Below are positions 24,901 through 36,900 of a stretch of DNA of 64,000 nucleotides, one piece after another (position 1 is the first letter of the stretch; the number at the start of each line of letters is the position of its first letter). The position numbers and the translations under genes were made by a program. The DNA is from Ischnura elegans (taxonomy: Eukaryota; Arthropoda; Insecta; Odonata; Coenagrionidae). The stretch lies in contig NC_060251.1 in NCBI RefSeq assembly GCF_921293095.1, forward strand, positions 64,683,585 to 64,747,584, given 5' to 3'. The notes below the pieces were generated by a model. That model made no database searches. It was not told where the DNA came from and worked only from the letters and a program-made list of their open reading frames with translations.

Positions 24901-27900
24901 TCATAACTCAGGCAGTGGCGGCTCGTGAGTCAAATGCTGGGGGGGGCGCACTCCACCGGGGGTCATAGTTTTTTAATATTTCGTGTATTTTATTAAGTTT
25001 TTACGGCAATCTAGGAATAAAATTTTGTGATGCCATATGTTCCGTTTATTTCTACAAAAATACCTTGTTTTCCTAATAAAGCTTGATTAATAAATACTAA
25101 ATGCAGTAGACTCTCGGTCATACGGATCGGCTTAGTCCGGACTCTCGATTATACTAAACAATGATCTTGAAGAATAAAAATATATTTGCTGCGATATTTT
25201 GCAAATACAAACGAAAATACGTAACTTTAGGTTTTAGCGCCTAAATTCTTCGTGCGGATATGCCCGCAATACACTTATGTTGTTCATTTTGCAATCGTAA
25301 TGCGTTATTTGTCAAATATATTCAACATTTGCAAAGATTTAGGTAGCAATGACACTTGTAACACCTGAGGAGGGAGGGGAGTGTCACTGACTTCCACTAG
25401 GTAACAAACACTACTAGAATGCGCGCGCTTTGCTATTGCAGATGTAAACTTTGATTGCTGTGTACGCGTTGCTTCTTGAATACAGTATGATTTAAAATCA
25501 ATAATTAAACATTTCTCACACATTTTTAACAAAATCTGAAATACTCACATGCCTTTAGTTATATTGCAGAAGTCCATCCTTCTTTCCTTTTGTCCAGCGA
25601 AGTGATCAATTACACGTTCGTTGAAATCAGCGCCGGACAACAATTTCTTTCCGATTGAACACATGGTAAGGGCACTAGTCTATAAATAAACAAGGGACTT
25701 AATAAACAAGGGACGACACAAAATGAGCCGACGAAAAATACGACCAAAAGAACAAGGTGCCTGGACACAGATTTGGGGACAATTTTTCCCTATATTTCCC
25801 TATAACAAAAACGAGCACTGTTGCTTAATTCAAAATTGTCTTCGTGAATGTACACACAGCACTAAGAAACTTCTTAATCGGCAATTAAGCACAGTTAACC
25901 CCTCAAAAATGATGTCTGAACTCATTTCACTCCGTTCTTTCCGAGAGTCTTGCCGTTACTATAAGGAAGACTCAAGGGAGATGGAAGTCGTGGTCCACTA
26001 ATGCTGATTCAGCTGAGGGACGAATTTAAGGTCAGCAAAGGCATTCAAGCAGACGTCACGGACCATCTCCTTGAGTCTGATTCATGTGTGGTAAACACGC
26101 GAAACGCCAACGGTTCGCACTTGGAATAACCATGTCTTCGAAATCATTGCCATGATATAATAGAATATAAATTCTAGATCGTAAAAGAAGACGACTCTGA
26201 ACCACAGATAGGAGCTGTAAGGATATCCGCACTGATATGAACTCTTCGAAGCCACTTAAATCAGACCCAAGGGGACATTTTCCGTCAGACAGCTACCGCT
26301 CTGCCGCTGAGGAATTAGGTGAACATGAACTAATAGAACAAGGATGGCTAGAAAAATGATGACCCTACACACAAAAGGTGCATTGTACGCGGAACTTCTT
26401 GACATTCATTGAATAACTCCATTTAAAGTCACGTTTTACGGGTTAAATCATGTTTAATCCTTCCCTATCACGCACGCACCCATTTCTTAAATTATAAATC
26501 AGTGGGGAATGTTAACTGATTTTCCTAATACTGCAGGTCTTTTGATAAATTTATCTGAAAAATAGGTACCGCATTTCTAAACATCGGGAAGATATGAATA
26601 CATTGTTCAGGCCTAAACATTATAATATTAGTTTCCCCAAGGTTCTTGAAATTCGTAATCATAATAGAACTGTGGCAAATACTCGGGAATAGTTTTCCTA
26701 CATCAATACGGCCTTTAACTGGTTGATTTTATGTGTTCCGGAATCCAAACACCAAAAAAACGCAAGCATAATGGGATAATTTATTTTCTGTAGCAATACC
26801 TACCAGTAATTAAAAATTAAAATCGTATAACTACACCCAGTACAGTGACCATTCTGATTCCGTACGTCCCTTTTCTGTGGCAGCACCAAGTAGACGCCAG
26901 ATTGTACGCCCGCCGGCCTGCGCAGCGATGTCAACTCAAACGTCGCTCTGCGCATTTTCGGACGACGTCCCAAGAGTTCCATAAGACACAACGTTAGACG
27001 CGTCATAGCACCAGCGGCCCCCACCACTACCACTCTCCATATAACTGCATGGGGATGGATTGGGACGTTCTGGCCAGCGCCCCACGGCTACAAATACGAA
27101 CTTCTTGCGCTTTTTCTTTTCGTGTTTTTCCAACACTTTCGATGTATGTGACTGAAAAAACACTTTGATTAATTAGATATATAATTATAAATTCATGGAT
27201 ATTTATTTTTTTTTACTTTTTCAAATATTTGGGAGGGGCGGCGTCCGAGAGTCCTTATGGGCAAGCCGCCACTGAACTCAGGCTCGACATTAGAACTAGG
27301 CCTATGCTTACCATGGACCAGCGCATGGTGTACTGCAATTTGCTCCCTCATATTATTTGTAGTAAAACTCCTCACATGTTTTTCCCCACTCGAAACTCTT
27401 ACGTTACACAAGGTGCAAATAGTATGTTGGAGGTCACTTTGAACTTCTTTGAAACATCTCCAAATTTCACTGTATTTTTTACTGGGCATGACTTTTTTTC
27501 CTGTCATTGTAAATAATCACATTTCATCAAATTATTCCAAAGCTACCATGAAGTCAGCATTGCGTAGCTTAAGTAGAAGACATTGCTTCAACACACAATT
27601 CCATATAACAAAAAGAAAATTGCAAGAACTGCTTTATACTATAAACAAAAGCACGTAGTCGTAAGATAATTAGCATACTTATTGATTTTTAAATATCTAA
27701 TGTAATTATGAAAGAATGACTTTGGTGTTCGAAAGAAACACACTCTGAAACCGTCTCAGTCTTACTATTAGATAACTTTTCCGATGGCATTTGGTACCAT
27801 AGCGCTCTAGCAGGAGAAGGCAACACCTCGTTTGATTGGTCACAGTAGCGGTAAAAATCTGAAATTTGAAAATATCGGATAAGCACTGACTTGACTGCCG

Positions 27901-30900
27901 ATACTGATGCTACCAATACCATAAATATCAGCCTATACTTTATATCGGTATTTGAATCGGTCCATCCCTACTTTAACTGAATTAGTACATGGGTCAACCT
28001 CACACCATGGAATCTCCCCTTTCGATCCTTCCAAAGCACATCTGTCCAACAGTTCACTTCAAAAATAATATTACCGTATAAGCGCGTGTAAGAGGCGCAC
28101 CTTTTTTCCCAGAAATTGCAGCAGAAAATGAGGGTGCGCCTCTTACACAAACTTCTTATCTTCCCCCCTCCCCTTCACCGGTCGCAAGTCTAAGGGGAAC
28201 TGAGTGTCCTTGGTTTTCAGTGTGAGTCAGTCATCTGTAATCCTAGGTGAAAAACAAGCGGTAGGCAGGGGAGTTTCTCCCTTAGTGACGTATTTTTAAA
28301 ATGCTCCTGTTTGCTTTTCTTTTAAGCATCGCGCCGTCACGTCGGTTCCCCGGAGGTGAACATGGAAAAGATCGCGTGGGGGTTTTTCACTCCGAAGGGC
28401 GCGCTAAATTTACTGCCACAAGTGGGCATCCCGCGGCATTTATACTGCATATAGTAATCGGTTATCAAACAGAGAAACGCGTATTTTTGGATGACATACC
28501 TGGTCAATAGTCAACATCTGTCTTGCCTAGTGATTTCCATTACGCTGAGGACCTGATTTTCCAAAAATCATCTTCAGACGCTAATATGAGGATTATTGCA
28601 ACTGAAAATTATATTGGTTTAAAAACCTGCGCTTTAAAAAATTCGAACGAGTGTGTTCATTGTTGGACTAAATTGTGGATGGAAGAAATCAGAAATGCCT
28701 ATAAGTGAAGAGCGTGGAAGGAGAGGTTGAGGGGAAGGAGTGCGAACCCTCCGTCTTCGAAGCAAGCAACGAAATACGGAGGGGAAGGAGCGCAGTCCCT
28801 CCCCTCCGTATTTCAAGCTACGAGGCTATGAGCGAAGGAGCACGGGAAGAACACGTCCGATCTTGCATTGACATCGTTGCCTTCAAAGCGAAGGGGCGAA
28901 GGCGCAGCAAAGTGATATACACAGTTTGCGTTGCCTAAAGTTTCCAGTCCGTCTCGTCTTGTTTGAATGCGCTTATGCTACGCTTGTTTCTTCCGAAATT
29001 GTTCTGTTTGGATTATTTTGAATATTAGTTGCCTTGTTGTAACTATAAATCTTTGTGTCAAACAATTAGAGCTTAAAAAATTCAAATTCTGTCAGATATG
29101 CGTCGCGTTAGATCTCTTTCTTTTATTTGAACCTCGTGCGTGTCATACAATTATTGAAAGCTATCGAGATATCTTCGGGCTCAGTAGATGACTCACCTAG
29201 CATTTGGCCTCCATAAAATGGGAGATCGATCAAGGTCAGTTGGTGAGACGGGGTAGGGATAAAACACATTTCCATTGTTCCCCTGTAACTTGATGTTTTC
29301 CTATTTTCCTGTGGGGTCTCGGAAAGGAAAAAAAACGGCAGAGGCATTGGCCGATGGAGGGCCGAGTGTGGTTCCGTTAAATTTACGACGTGGTTATTAT
29401 CCCACGGCGCTGAGATTGCCCCGGTGCTGAGATTGTTGTCCAAGCTCTTGGGAAGGTTCATGCTATGTGCCTGTCGTGTTTTGCCTTAAAATTTTCCACG
29501 GCTGCAATTCTATTGCAATACTCCTGCGAGAGCATTTAAACAAAATTCTTCGTGAATAGGACAAGCATCGTAGAGCAACGGCGTACTCTTTCTACTCCCT
29601 CTTATGCTGCTATTACCGCCGCAGTTATCAAAATTTCCTCTTTTAATTAATATTGAAAGAGGAAAGTTCGATAACTGTCGAAATTCCAGGCGTACGTCTG
29701 CAACACCGCGCGATAGTATTAAAAAAAATGCCCAAAATTTTTTTCTTCACAGCTCCGATTCTCAAAATAGGGGTGCGCCCACACACACACGCTTATACGG
29801 TACATTGTATGTACGTACTATGTAAACAAAGCAAGGTCAATGGCACACATGCATATATTTAAACCTATTCATGCATATGAAATACTGTTTTGGTTTTAAA
29901 CCTATGTACGTGGTGCTGTCTTTTTTTTATAAATTTCGTATGCATTTTGTAAAAATTATTTTTATATTATTCCACAAATTTTTACTGCCTTTTTTGGATT
30001 AGTTATTACTTGGTGGCTATCCCTAGCAATTCCCATTTCATGCATTCTGTTCTGTCATTAAATTATCATACAAACTTGTTATAAAAGATTTAACTTGTTG
30101 GTGTGGTGAATGGGGATAAGGAAAAGATCTGAATTTAATGAGGTGAAATGAATAGAGATGTGCGAATAGTATCCGCGAATACTCGAATACCTCGAATACT
30201 AGAAAGTATTCGATATTCGAGATTTCGAATAGTTATGCGAAAAGTACCGCCTCGAATACCTCGAATACTTTGAATTTCGCGTCATACACTGTCGCACGCA
30301 CGTCGTTGGTAGTGACTCGGAAAAATGTAGAGAACTGTAGTCATTTAGTGCTCGCAGCGCCGTTCTACGCAAGTTGACGAATTGCATCAAATTCGTGGAT
30401 TTTAGCGGTGAAAAGTGTTCGACGAGGGGAACCGAAAATAGTCGGGTGAAAAAATCCGAAAATCCCCGATTCCCCCCACCGGGAGAAACTCAGTGCCGTG
30501 GGATAGCAACCTTAGGGCATTTCCCACGATCCTCTATCCCCCTCCATTCAGCACTCGCCTCAACCACTCTGACGCTTTCCTCTTCTCCGAAATCAAACAA
30601 AAGGTCCCAGCTCGCGCAGGAATCGCATTACGAAGACCCCTGCTTCGAAAAAAATATCGAGTTACGAGAACAATAAAAACGTGTTTCACGCCCTCCCCCC
30701 TTTTCTCACCCACTGACCTTTTTCTGGCTACCTGCTTCGAAGTTCCCCATTTCTGGAGGTCAACTGCTGTGTGAGTACCGTGGGATACTTACATTAGCGC
30801 ATTTCCCAAGGTCCGGTATCCCTCTCCATTCAGCACTAGCCCCCCCTCTGAGGCTTTCCTCTTCTTCAAAATAAAAAAAAGGTCACAGCTCGCGCAGGGA

Positions 30901-33900
30901 TCATATTACGAAGACCTTAGCTTCGAAAAAATACGCGAGAACAATAGAAACGTGTTTCGGGCCCTCCCTTTCCTCCCCCACTGACCTTTTTTTTCCTACC
31001 AGCTTCGAAGTTCCCCATTTCTGTGGAGGTCAACCGCTGCATGAGTCATCTATTAGCACAAAGGGTGTCTAAGAATGACTTTCGTCAATTGATGTTACAC
31101 CTTTATTGAATTGAAATATTAGTAATGTGCGCGTAATTTCAAAAAGAATAAGACCAAACACGACGTATTTCTGAGTTTATTTAAGCATTTTACGCAAAGA
31201 AATAAATGTCAAAACACGACGGAGACTTAGCATTCTGGCGAAACTCGATATGAGCAGCAAAGCTTCTCGGAAGTTGATGCGGTATTTTTTTCCGAAAACA
31301 TATATCAAGTTACAATTTATGAGTGGTGCTATAAATCTTTATTGTTACAGTCACAGACAAAAGGATATTTTCTCAGAATATTTGGTTTCTCCCTGATAGC
31401 AATTCCAATTCATCTTCTTATCTCGTGAGAACTCCCAAAGATGGACTGAAAATAATTGAAGAAAATCCGGTGGAAAAGAGCTTGTATTTTGCAAAATGCC
31501 TCAGATTGTCAGCTAGCACTTGGCAGCAGGAGTGGGGGTAAAGCGATGTTAGTTGAATTAATTATATGCCCAATTGTTTCCATAAAATTAAATTATTCAT
31601 TAATCAGCTAAATTCCTGTTCGAATCACTTTAAGGAAATCAAAATTACTCCCCAAAATCTTGTGTTGCCTGCTGCATAGGCAACCGAGTCAAACATTCCA
31701 GCATTCATCATTTAGTATTCGAGGTATTCGAAATTCGAGGTATTCGAATATTCGAGCTATGATTTAATATTCGAATTCGATATTCGAATTCGAGAAATCT
31801 GCTATTCGACCCATCTCTAGAAATGAATCAATTGCTGATTTTTTTTTTTTTTTAATATTTTGTGCAGATAATATGGATTTCTATTTTCAAAAAAGTAATA
31901 AAAAAGTCTTGTACGATATTTTTTCTTGTTTTGATCCTAGCCAGCTCAATTGCATGAGGTTGGGAGTTATGGGTTTGTCTTTAGGCAGCTGGAATGTAAA
32001 TCTCATGCATGAATTCATATTCCATTGAATTCTCTTATTTAATACGAGGGTGAGATCAGGCCATACCTAAGGACAACAATCAGTGAGAGGGAATATCAGA
32101 GTTGATATAACGTTCTAACTTCTTCAGTTTAGAAGTTCCTTTGAACTTTCAATTAGTAAAGAAATCTTGAAGCTTCGTTTGGTATGCAAACAATGTGAAA
32201 CTCTCGTGATAGTCTGGGGTTAAAATTAACCACCTAGGTCATAAAATTTTTGTTAAGAACTGCACCTTGCTGGTGAGCACATCAACTAATGAGCAATGAA
32301 TGGTTCTTTTGCAGATTTTCCTCACACCATGGAACCACTCCTTATGGAGCTGGAGAATTCTATACTCCTGAGGCAGATCCATATTACCACTCATATGAGC
32401 CAACTCAGGATTCCCAGTGGATGAACCAGGTAATCACAGATTGAATCCGGCTTGATTTTTATTGTTAATGTTATGCCATCTTAGTAAATTTACAATCACT
32501 TCATTGGTAAATCTATAAATTTTAGTTTCGGTGCCATGATTAATACAGTTAAATAATGTGAGAAATTAATTCCTGCAAAAGTTTTTGCGGCAATGTTCAT
32601 GATTAGTGCAGTTATCCGGGTTTTTGCTACTGACAAATGTGGCTGGAGAACCCGAATTATTGCACTCATCATGTCGGAAATGTGTCATACTTGGACTCAT
32701 TTGTTTTTATGTTGGCGTACATTACTAATATTGAAACCATACGGAGGTAAAACACTAATTGCGGAATGTTATTGGTTGTTACCAAAGAACACATCGGGTG
32801 GCTCATTGTATCAGCTTGTTTCAGAATTTGGGGACCAAGAAGGCAGATCGCATGAAAAGAGGGGAACTGGCGAGAAGGGGAGGGGCGATAGACTCAAAGA
32901 AGAGAACAGAAACCACTTCCTATTACTATCAGGTAACTTGAAACTTCTGTTCGATGCCCTTAAACTTTTCTCTGGCGAAGGAACTCCAAGCTCTATCCCT
33001 TCCAACTCCCCACTACACTTCCATTTTTAATTTTTCTCAGGGAAACTACTACCATGCTTAGCCCTTAACTACTGGCACGGTTTTTTGAGACGTTAGTACT
33101 GGCATGGGGACATATCAGATCCCCAATTTTTTCATTTAATTTCTTAATAACTACTGATATTTTGTCAAAACCAATATGCATTTTTGAAAGTTTAAATTGT
33201 TTTCAACAGTTGTAGATTATTAGATTTTGTTATTTTCAACATTTAATCTTCTATATTATTTCTACTGTACAGATACCTTTTTCTCAACATAATAGGCGAC
33301 CAAACTCTACAAATGAGGTACCAAAATGCACAGAATTTATCAGGGAACCTGCGACGGCATATCTTACTTCTTAAATATTGATATTGTTTCCTAAAATTGG
33401 TTTTTAAATAATTAAAAAAAAACAAAAAACAACAACCAGTAAATATTCCTGATGTTAACGGCGCGCAAACTGATACATTTGTTCATTTGCCACAATGTCT
33501 CGCATTCTTGAAATAACTTTTATCAAAATGCGGCTGATTCCACATTCAAGTCTCCTGTTGATACGTAAGTATGAGTCATTACGTGCGTATAACAGAAGAT
33601 AGTGTAATTACTTCCAATGTTGTGTTTAAAGAGGTCCTCTGACCTCAATTTGTACATGAACATTCCAATTAAATTTGTACATAAGTCCCTCCCTTTTTTT
33701 CTACATTTTGAAATTAGAAACGCGCCTATCCCTCTGTGGACCTGCATTGAAAAAGAGCGGGGGAAGCCCACTGGGAGCGGGTGCAGCAAGCTCGTATTTT
33801 TTATATTTTTAGAAAAAAAACTTGCATTATTTTCTGAAAACGTAAGGTCATATTTAATTTTCTCTTCATTCAGGTCCTGGGAACTCATAATTCAATTATT

Positions 33901-36900
33901 GTAACAAATTGATAATTAAAGTACCTAATATACACCACGCCACTTCACAATGGTAATTCCTTCAATGCAAAAAAAAACGAGGTATCTATAAGGCAACTAG
34001 TGGCGCGGGGCCATGCTGAGCCCCCAAATCACTTTGCACAATGTTTACCCTTCACAAGGGTGAGATAGACTGACAGAAATAAGTTTGGTGGGAGGGGGAA
34101 GTAGACTTGAAGCTACTAACAAGGGGGATACACGACCTTCGGGTGGCCGATTGAGCTCAAATTTTCTGAATCGGTAGATCACGGCCTTCAATTAAATATG
34201 CCGAAGCAAGACGACGCACTTCTCAAAAATTTTCGAGAAAAAAGCAATTAAAAATCGTAAAAACGGGTCTACGGTATATTTCCGGTATTTCCTTACCATT
34301 CCTTCAAGACAGCGGTGGTCCAGTGGAGACGGCTAATGAATACAAAATCGCCTTTGGAAAGGCTATTATACAGCCCTTGCTTCATTTTCTACCCGTTTCA
34401 GCACTTATTAGTATTTAAAAAATGAATTAAAAATATTTTAATTGAGTTAACGAAGATAAGAAAACAATCTTTGAAAATGCAAGCAATAAATCCTTGAAAA
34501 ATAAAATGAAAAAAAGTTCCGTGAATAAGGATCGAACTCTCCATCCTTACATCCACTGTCAACTGCCGTATCCACTGGACCACCCCTGTCTTGAAGGAGT
34601 GGTAAGGAAATACCGGATATATACCGTAGACCCGTTTTTTACGATTTTTAATTGCTTTTTTCTCGAAAAGTTTTGAGAAGTGCGTCGTCTTGCTTCGGCA
34701 TATTTAATTGATAGCAGTGATCTACCGATTCAGAAAATTTGAGCTCAATCGGCCACCCGAAGGTCGTGTATCCCCCTTGTTAGTAGCTTCAAGTCTACTT
34801 CCCTCCCACCAAACTTATTTCTGTCAGTCTATCTCACCCTTGTGAAGGGCAAACATTGTGCAAAGTGATTTGGGGGCTCAGTATGTCCCCGCGCCACTAG
34901 TTGCGTTATAGATACCTCGTTTTTTTTTGCATTGAAGGAATTACCATTGTGAAGTGGCGTGGTGTATATTAGGTACTTTAATTTGCATTTTGTTACAATA
35001 ATTGAATCGGCCACCCGAAGGTCGTGTACTCCCCTTGTAAGTAGCTAAGCGATGTTGCCAAATCACCCAGGAAGTAAGCAAGAAATTCACCAGCCTGGGG
35101 ATCTACCAGCACCAGTAGTTAAGGGTTAACAGACTTCAAAAATGTCAAAAGCACTCCGTGTTTGGTCTCATTTTCTTCCTAATTTTTTGCACAATACTAA
35201 TATTTAAATCAAATCAAGACACCTTATCATTTGATGAAAGTCATCTTGAGACACCTTTGGGCCCAACAGGTGAATCAAGTTGCAGTTGGCCGTGAGAAGC
35301 ATGGAGCTCGGTAGGCTGAAAAAGATCAGTTGGCGAGAAAGGGAAAAGGTGAAACATAACTTTCTCATGTAATTAGATGTTTTATTGTGAAGCTAATGAT
35401 ATAGTGTCTCAGTAATATGAACCCTGCACATGCCATGATCTGGGGGTGTCAGAGGCCTGCTGGGTGGTTGATGAGAGGAGGGAAACGTTTGAGGGGTGGA
35501 CTGAAGACTGATAGGTGGGGGATAGTGGATACTGGGAAATGTGCGACGTTGTTACTATCCTACAGGGCTAAGCTTCTCCCGATGGTAGCTCCATCTACTG
35601 GCAAAAATTCACACTATGAGCCTATTGTGTTTACCCTATGATTGCAACCATTCCAAATCTTTACCTCCTTTCGCACATGGAGCGGATAGTGCAGAAAGAA
35701 AAGCGCTCATAGTAATGAGTGACAACGTCAGAGCATATGAATAGTCTTGCCACAGTGAAATCAATACTTTGTCATGTTTTCAATATAGCTTTAATGTATA
35801 CAGTGAAGTGGCTACTTAATACCTCAAACATGTTGCCGCAGATGCCGATCCTAACTCTGATTATGACTTTGAAAAGACTTGAGGTGCCACTCCCTTTTGT
35901 GGCAGCTTACAGAATAGAATATAGAAATAGATTTGAACATATATCACTCCCACAATGTGTCATATTTCATATGATATACACAAGGTAAGTGCTTCGTAGC
36001 ATTGTGTTTCCTTTCTTCAAGTATCGTTGTATGCACAGACTTTAGATGAACGATGGGTTTTCTTTCAAATACCTTCAGAATGCTTTACAAGTTCCATTCT
36101 GTGCCATACTTACCAATGCTCATAGATACGTTCACCAATGCTAAACTCTGGAGAAACAAACGATAGGAATTTGATGGAAAATGGTGTGCAGCTTACATGA
36201 AAATCTGGAGGATTCTGTGTAAGCTGCGCACCCCCTGTATTTCACCAGCATTTCGGAAAAATGGTGGCTTCTATGAGTAAATACAGTAATTACAAAAATT
36301 GCATGATTTACATAAGACTTGTGAGACAATTGTCAGAGTACATTAGTGTGAGGGTGCATGTCCTGTCACATCCATTGCGAATTTAATAATTGCAATATTC
36401 TCTGGGTTCATTAATAATCCCAATACTGTCCATTGTGCTTAGGGTAGGTGTATAGAATAGAGTCACACTAAGTTTCCCGATGATGGAAATAGAGAAAGTT
36501 GGGGGATGCTTGATCTTTCAAACGTGGATAATGGTTGTCTTACAATCGCTCTCCAATCCGTCACCTTCTCTAACGTTAAGTTGTTACAAGCCTGTAAGCG
36601 ACTGTATCACCTCTAAACTGGCCAGCAAATGATCCCCTCTCTCATAGTTAATCTTTTTGCGCACCAAGGTCACTCAGCTCTCAAGGGATTTGATTGTTAA
36701 GCAGTCTAATAAAAAATTCATGTAATAGGTTCACCCTCATTTTCAGCTGCTTTTTCCAGAAAAAAGGTATTAATAAAATGCCAGTTAGCCCTCAGAACTC
36801 ACTGTATTTTGTTACTCTATAACAATTCTCTTGTGCATATTAGTAATTTGTATGAAATGGCTAACAATGACTCTGAATGATATCAGATAGTATAGCGACG

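Larger units (their letters stand above)
19363..27507 (-). pseudogene. BED-finger hAT transposase, broken by nested insertions
   Basis: Cut-and-paste DNA transposase relic on the minus strand. The N-terminal BED zinc finger lies at 27507-27283 (KYSEIWRCF, then [11 protein letters not shown] and HHALVHG). The next part, at 24904-24017, includes [12 protein letters not shown] and the PFTVG-type core follows at 20632-20333 ([27 protein letters not shown]). The [20 protein letters not shown] block is at 19596-19363, and weak C-terminal traces continue to about 19200. Frameshifts occur within pieces. Insertions at 24913-27274, 20931-24012 and 19703-20250 separate them. The 5' terminal inverted repeat probably ends at 27970 (TAGGGATGGACCGATTC on the minus strand). 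It cannot make a transposase now. Confidence 0.82.

Noticed and set aside
32593-33030. 145-codon plus-strand frame in Fip1 intron 8
   Set aside because: The frame overlaps the candidate exon in another phase. The splice sites and neighbouring phases support the other frame.
34498-34585. A genuine tRNA gene
   Set aside because: The A and B boxes are recognisable but I could not build a full cloverleaf with an acceptor stem, and the sequence is part of a foldback repeat.
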